A stretch of 64,000 nt of DNA from an uncultured Bacteroidales bacterium (GTDB taxonomy: Bacteria; Bacteroidota; Bacteroidia; Bacteroidales; UBA932), in assembly GCA_934725575.1 (NCBI GenBank), contig CAKVCK010000007.1, forward strand, positions 62,001 to 126,000, in the 5' to 3' direction. A model generated the notes under the pieces. That model had not been told where the DNA came from, did no database searches, and saw only the letters and a program-made list of their open reading frames with translations. Of the stretch, positions 60,962-64,000 are shown piece after piece. A program made the translations under genes and the position numbers. Positions within the stretch are counted from its first letter, which is position 1, and each line of letters begins with the position of its first letter.

Positions 60962-61154
60962 ACCTTTGCGATGAATAGCACCCACCGTCAGGCCGCAACA
61001 TCAGCTTTACAAAACGCCTTCAGGGCAAACGGTCACTGAGTGCCGCCAAACAATGAATATGCTGAAAAACTCTTGGGGTAAGCCATAGGTTTTTCAGCAT
61101 ATTCCTTATTCTACAGCATTCTGTTCAGGGTTGGGCTGAAAGCGGTTTGTAAAA
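60962..61154 (+). repeat. 193-bp direct repeat, copy 1
   Basis: Near-identical to 63082-63274 (offset exactly 2120). It contains the perfect 16-bp stem GAATATGCTGAAAAAC/GTTTTTCAGCATATTC (61055-61070 and 61089-61104) with an 18-nt loop, and the REP-like core GGTCACTGAG. Confidence 0.93.
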
Positions 61155-61218
61155 TGGGCAGATCCAGATTTACCAACGGGCAGAATGAGACCTCATAAAA
61201 GGGCAGAACCAGTGCTCA

Positions 61219-62187
61219 TCAGAGGACCTTGCCAAAGATGGACTCAAGAATATTCTTGTCAACCATTGTGACGCGGCTTAGGACTGACAATGAATATGTT
61301 CGTCTGTCTCCCCAAAGTTTCTGGGCTATTGTCACACGCTGCTCCACACTAGCCTTTGTGAGTGAGGGTAACCCAAATAGGGAATCGCAGAGAGTCTTGG
61401 CCTCCCTTCTAAGTTCGGTTTCGGAAGCCCGATGAACCGCCAGGTTCGATGAACATTCACGATCAATAGCGACCTCAACGTCTTTCTTCTGGCTCATAAA
61501 CGCAAGGAAAGCCCGCGGGGTTCTGAACAAGGCCTCGACAGATTTCCAATCGACATAAGAATGGGGTTGGAGTTTGCCTTCTACATCGCAACGCCACTCT
61601 TCCGGCAAGGCAGTCAATGTGTGGAACATTGCCCTGCGTGTCAAGACTTGATATTCACCTACTCTCTTTCCTCGCCCGGACCAAAGGTTATGGTCAACGA
61701 AATAGATGTCCCCTGGCCCCCACTCATACGCCCAGGGAGCCAACGGGAAGCCTGCTGCAATCGCATTCCTATAGACATACATAAACTTTGTCTTCAATTC
61801 ATTCTCCGTGAATATGGGATCGTTACTCACTCGTATCTTTCCACTGACCATATTTCGTCTTTTTGTGCGGGTTAGGAACGACTCCAGTTTCACCCCCACT
61901 GAACGCACGAATCTGTCGCAATCCTGAGGTCTTCCTCTGGCGATAAGATGGAAATGAGTGCCCATAACCTGCATTACAAGGATGGTCACGCCACATTGAA
62001 ATGCGGTCACAGCAAGGACATTCATTCCAAAGATGTAATCCTCACGCGAATCGAAGAGTAAACTGACATTTGTTCCATCAGAATAGATGTGGGCACAGCC
62101 ATCGACCGGTTTGTCAATCCATCCAGACTGTGTCTGCCCCACTGTCTCGGCTCCAGACCTATTATCCTGATTACTATTGTTATCCAT
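61219..62187 (-). CDS. REP-associated tyrosine (Y1/HUH) transposase-like protein, RAYT 2
   Basis: 322 aa. HUH motif GTHFHLIARG (about residues 79-88), then the Tyr candidate in FMYVYRNAIAAGF (about 134-146). C-terminal 120 residues are basic and helical, with LPSLTKASVEQRVTIAQKLW and YSLSVLSRVTMVDKNILESI like a DNA-reading HTH. It differs widely from RAYT 1, so the two are separate lineages. It lies inside a 2.1-kb unit between 193-bp direct repeats. No IS ends or second copy are visible, fitting a domesticated enzyme. Confidence 0.78.
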   Translation of the reverse strand: MDNNSNQDNRSGAETVGQTQSGWIDKPVDGCAHIYSDGTNVSLLFDSREDYIFGMNVLAVTAFQCGVTILVMQVMGTHFHLIARGRPQDCDRFVRSVGVKLESFLTRTKRRNMVSGKIRVSNDPIFTENELKTKFMYVYRNAIAAGFPLAPWAYEWGPGDIYFVDHNLWSGRGKRVGEYQVLTRRAMFHTLTALPEEWRCDVEGKLQPHSYVDWKSVEALFRTPRAFLAFMSQKKDVEVAIDRECSSNLAVHRASETELRREAKTLCDSLFGLPSLTKASVEQRVTIAQKLWGDRRTYSLSVLSRVTMVDKNILESIFGKVL

Positions 62188-62483
62188 ATCTCTATAATAT
62201 GATTAATGGTTCAATGTTGGTCATATGGCAAACATAGGACAAAAATCACAGGTTCGCAATGAATCATAAAAACATATCGAAAGTTTTTCTGTTTTTTATC
62301 GAAACCGAAGAAATATCAGCATCGATAAAGTTTTAGAAGCAGTTAGTTTCTTATTTACTTCCGAAAAAAATCATTATTTTTTTCGTACAATTCGTATGAA
62401 AAAAAGGCGGTATTGCTGAAAGCATATGCAAGGATTTGAATAACTGGTATTTTGTAAGGTTGAGATATTCAAAAACATCGCTT
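62188..62483. other. AT-rich spacer between RAYT 2 and the lipoprotein gene
   Basis: 296 bp of AT-rich DNA with runs of A and T (for example AAAAAAATCATTATTTTTTT at 62364) and no ORF. It probably holds two divergent promoters; no clean TAnnTTTG box is seen. Confidence 0.4.
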
Positions 62484-62987
62484 ATGAAACGCATCTTTGC
62501 TCTGTCAGCATCCATTATGGCATTATCGGCCTTGACATCGTGCGAGTATTTCTATTCACTGGATCTTGAGAACCAATTTGAGAAAGGGATCTACATCTGG
62601 TCACAGGAAACCGGACTCAAGACGAGAGATAACCCGACCTCACTGGATGAGCTTGACAGCAAATGGTACCTCAATTACATCGAGCCGGGCGATATGGGGT
62701 CATTCGCAGATATGATGGGATGGAAAAACGAAAGCTCACAGAGCATTGTGAACGGAGCATTCGCTAACACAGATACATTGATGATCGCCATTTTTGACGC
62801 GGAAGAACTAGACAGCAACTGGGGCAAGGGCAAGATGTCCGACTATGTCATCCAGAAGTACTGGCTTGCCAAAGACGATGTCATTGAGATCGACAACAAG
62901 ACACTCAAGCGGATCTCATTCCCACCCAATGAGGGTATGAAATCAGTCAGAATGGATCCGGTCTACGGGACCTATTCCACCAAGTGA
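62484..62987 (+). CDS. Lipoprotein of unknown function
   Basis: 167 aa from ATG 62484 (an upstream ATG at 62436 is in frame but lacks a signal peptide). Lipobox ALTSC (Cys about 20) after MKRIFALSASIMALSAL. The rest is acidic and polar (GIYIWSQETGLKTRDNPTSL; EPGDMGSFADMMGWKNE), with no known motif. It lies with RAYT 2 between the two 193-bp repeats, so it may be a passenger of that unit. Confidence 0.65.
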   Translation: MKRIFALSASIMALSALTSCEYFYSLDLENQFEKGIYIWSQETGLKTRDNPTSLDELDSKWYLNYIEPGDMGSFADMMGWKNESSQSIVNGAFANTDTLMIAIFDAEELDSNWGKGKMSDYVIQKYWLAKDDVIEIDNKTLKRISFPPNEGMKSVRMDPVYGTYSTK

Positions 62988-63026
62988 CAACGCCGTCCAG
63001 GTTGATGCGCTTGAACCACCAGGGCA

Positions 63027-63084
63027 GTCGCTTCGGCAGCTCTGCGACCACCAAAGTTCGGTCACAGAGCCTGCCAAAGTGACC
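63027..63084. repeat. Type-B REP-like pair beside repeat copy 2
   Basis: GTCGC...GCGAC (63027-63048) and GGTCAC...GTGACC (63060-63084) are two short palindromes of the REP-like type, directly before copy 2. Confidence 0.6.
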
Positions 63085-63274
63085 TTTGCGATGAATAGCA
63101 CCCACCGTCAGGCCGCAACATCAGCTTTACAAAACGCCTTCAGGGCAAACGGTCACTGAGTGCCGCCAAACAATGAATATGCTGAAAAACTCTTGGGGTA
63201 AGCCACAGGTTTTTCAGCATATTCCTTATTCTACGGTGTTCAGTTCAGGGTTGGGCTGAAAGCTGTTTGTAAAA
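63082..63274 (+). repeat. 193-bp direct repeat, copy 2
   Basis: Matches copy 1 except for a few substitutions near the 3' end (CTACGGTGTTCAG here, CTACAGCATTCTG there). The 16-bp stem lies at 63175-63190 and 63209-63224. Confidence 0.93.
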
Positions 63275-63390
63275 AGCGGAGATAAAAAAGCTGTTTTGAT
63301 TTGTTTGTAATGTTCTTGAGGTGAAAAATCGTCAAACTAACAAATCAAAATACCTTCTAAGTCAGCAGTAGAAAACCATTAGTATATTTT

Positions 63391-63457
63391 GCGTAAAATT
63401 TACGCCTAAATCATTGCGGAATCGGAATTAATGATTATATTTGCGTAAAATTTACAC
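63391..63457 (+). promoter_or_regulatory. Two palindromic operators over the ADP-ribosylglycohydrolase promoter
   Basis: GCGTAAAATTTACGC (63391-63405, perfect 15-bp palindrome with a central A) and GCGTAAAATTTACAC (63443-63457), centres 52 bp apart, about five helical turns. The -7 box TATATTTG (63436-63443) touches the second site, so binding would repress. The regulator is unknown; NrtR-type control of NAD and ADP-ribose genes is one possibility. Confidence 0.7.
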
Positions 63458-63588
63458 AACAAAAAAAACTCAGCATTGAAAGTAACTATAACAACTCACT
63501 AAAAAGTTGTTTTGATTTGTATATTTGAAGATATACGCTTCTAAGAACATTTCAAAACAATCAAAAACAATTTTAAATATAAACGAAT

Positions 63589-64000
63589 ATGTTAGGTGCG
63601 ATAACAGGGGACACGATCGGAAGCTCTTATGAGTTCCAGAACACGAAAGACTACAATTTCGAGATGTTCAGAAATGACAGCAACTACACCGATGACTCGA
63701 TTATGACTATGGCGGTGGCCAAATGGCTGCTTGATGATCCGGAACATTCTCTTCAGCGACTGGAAGACACGATGGTCGCATTCAGCCAGAAATATACGTG
63801 TCCTATGGGAGGATATGGACATTGGTTCAGCATCTGGCTGTACCTTCCTGATAGACTCGGTAAATATGACAGAAAGAATGGTAAGCTTCCATACCGTTCG
63901 GCGACAGGACGACACCCTTATGGTTCCTGGGGGAATGGTTCGGCGATGCGGGCAAGCGCCTGCGGATGGTTCTTCGACACTCTTGAGGAGACTGAACGTG
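63589..64000 (+). CDS. ADP-ribosylglycohydrolase (5' part, runs off the window)
   Basis: 137 codons visible. GAITGDTIGSSYEF (residues 3-16) and YTDDSIMTMAVAKW (about 33-46), whose Asp residues bind Mg2+, plus GNGSAMR (about 120-126), are the DraG/ARH-family signatures. It removes ADP-ribose from proteins or small molecules. Preceded by paired operators, so it is tightly regulated. The second metal-binding GDxD motif lies beyond the window. Confidence 0.9.
   Translation, partial: MLGAITGDTIGSSYEFQNTKDYNFEMFRNDSNYTDDSIMTMAVAKWLLDDPEHSLQRLEDTMVAFSQKYTCPMGGYGHWFSIWLYLPDRLGKYDRKNGKLPYRSATGRHPYGSWGNGSAMRASACGWFFDTLEETER

Overview
The window looks like chromosomal DNA of a gut-type Bacteroidota (Bacteroidales). 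The evidence is a SusC/SusD starch-utilisation locus, TonB-linked outer-membrane proteins, many lipoproteins, LytTR-type two-component genes, GIN/DUF2807 proteins, and promoters whose -7 box fits the Bacteroidetes TAnnTTTG consensus with little Shine-Dalgarno signal. The genus cannot be fixed from the sequence alone.

Layout. 0.1-9 kb: an imelysin lipoprotein and porin pair, YccF, small unknowns, a frameshifted lipoprotein, then a minus-strand group (tcdA, HsdR_N-like protein, cca). 9.3-14.4 kb: tmRNA (ssrA) followed by a decayed mobile island. The island holds phage-like small genes, a CGAGTAA iteron cluster, a degenerate ISAzo13-like insertion sequence with terminal inverted repeats, and broken fragments of an AlbA_2 protein. 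14.5-23.2 kb: a Tat-exported metallo-beta-lactamase-fold protein, unknown secreted and membrane proteins, and a six-gene marR + heterodisulfide-reductase-like (Hdr) electron-transfer operon. 24.3-29.3 kb: rsgA, queF with a queuosine-precursor transporter, a polyprenyl synthetase, an SGNH hydrolase and an Smr protein. 29.3-31.2 kb: a HUH/Y1 transposase-like gene (RAYT) framed by 52-bp hairpin repeats. 31.3-33.7 kb: an outer-membrane receptor with tandem repeats over its start. 33.8-46.7 kb: a starch PUL (MFS sugar transporter, SusC, SusD, SusE/F-like, SusG-like amylase, and an unusual double-GH13 enzyme), with a divergent sensor kinase/LytTR regulator at 46.9-49.0 kb. 49-60.8 kb: housekeeping genes (TrmH-type methylase, glyA, ffh, lysA, deoxyhypusine-synthase-like) and an ABC/GntR/GIN operon. 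60.9-63.3 kb: a second RAYT-like gene between 193-bp direct repeats, together with a lipoprotein. 63.4 kb to the end: paired palindromic operators in front of a truncated ADP-ribosylglycohydrolase gene.

How it fits together. The PUL encodes a complete starch route: surface binding (SusD, SusE/F), surface cleavage (SusG), TonB-dependent import (SusC), and further cleavage plus inner-membrane uptake (double GH13 enzyme, MFS). The Hdr operon probably passes electrons between a soluble donor and the membrane, under MarR control.

The most unusual layer is non-coding. Two families of REP-like hairpin repeats are scattered through the window. Each is concentrated around its own single-copy HUH transposase-like gene, and one inverted pair lies in frame inside the membrane Hdr gene. 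On top of this, the heptamer TGAATAT/ATATTCA occurs about 90-100 times by eye, roughly tenfold above random expectation, in genes and spacers alike.
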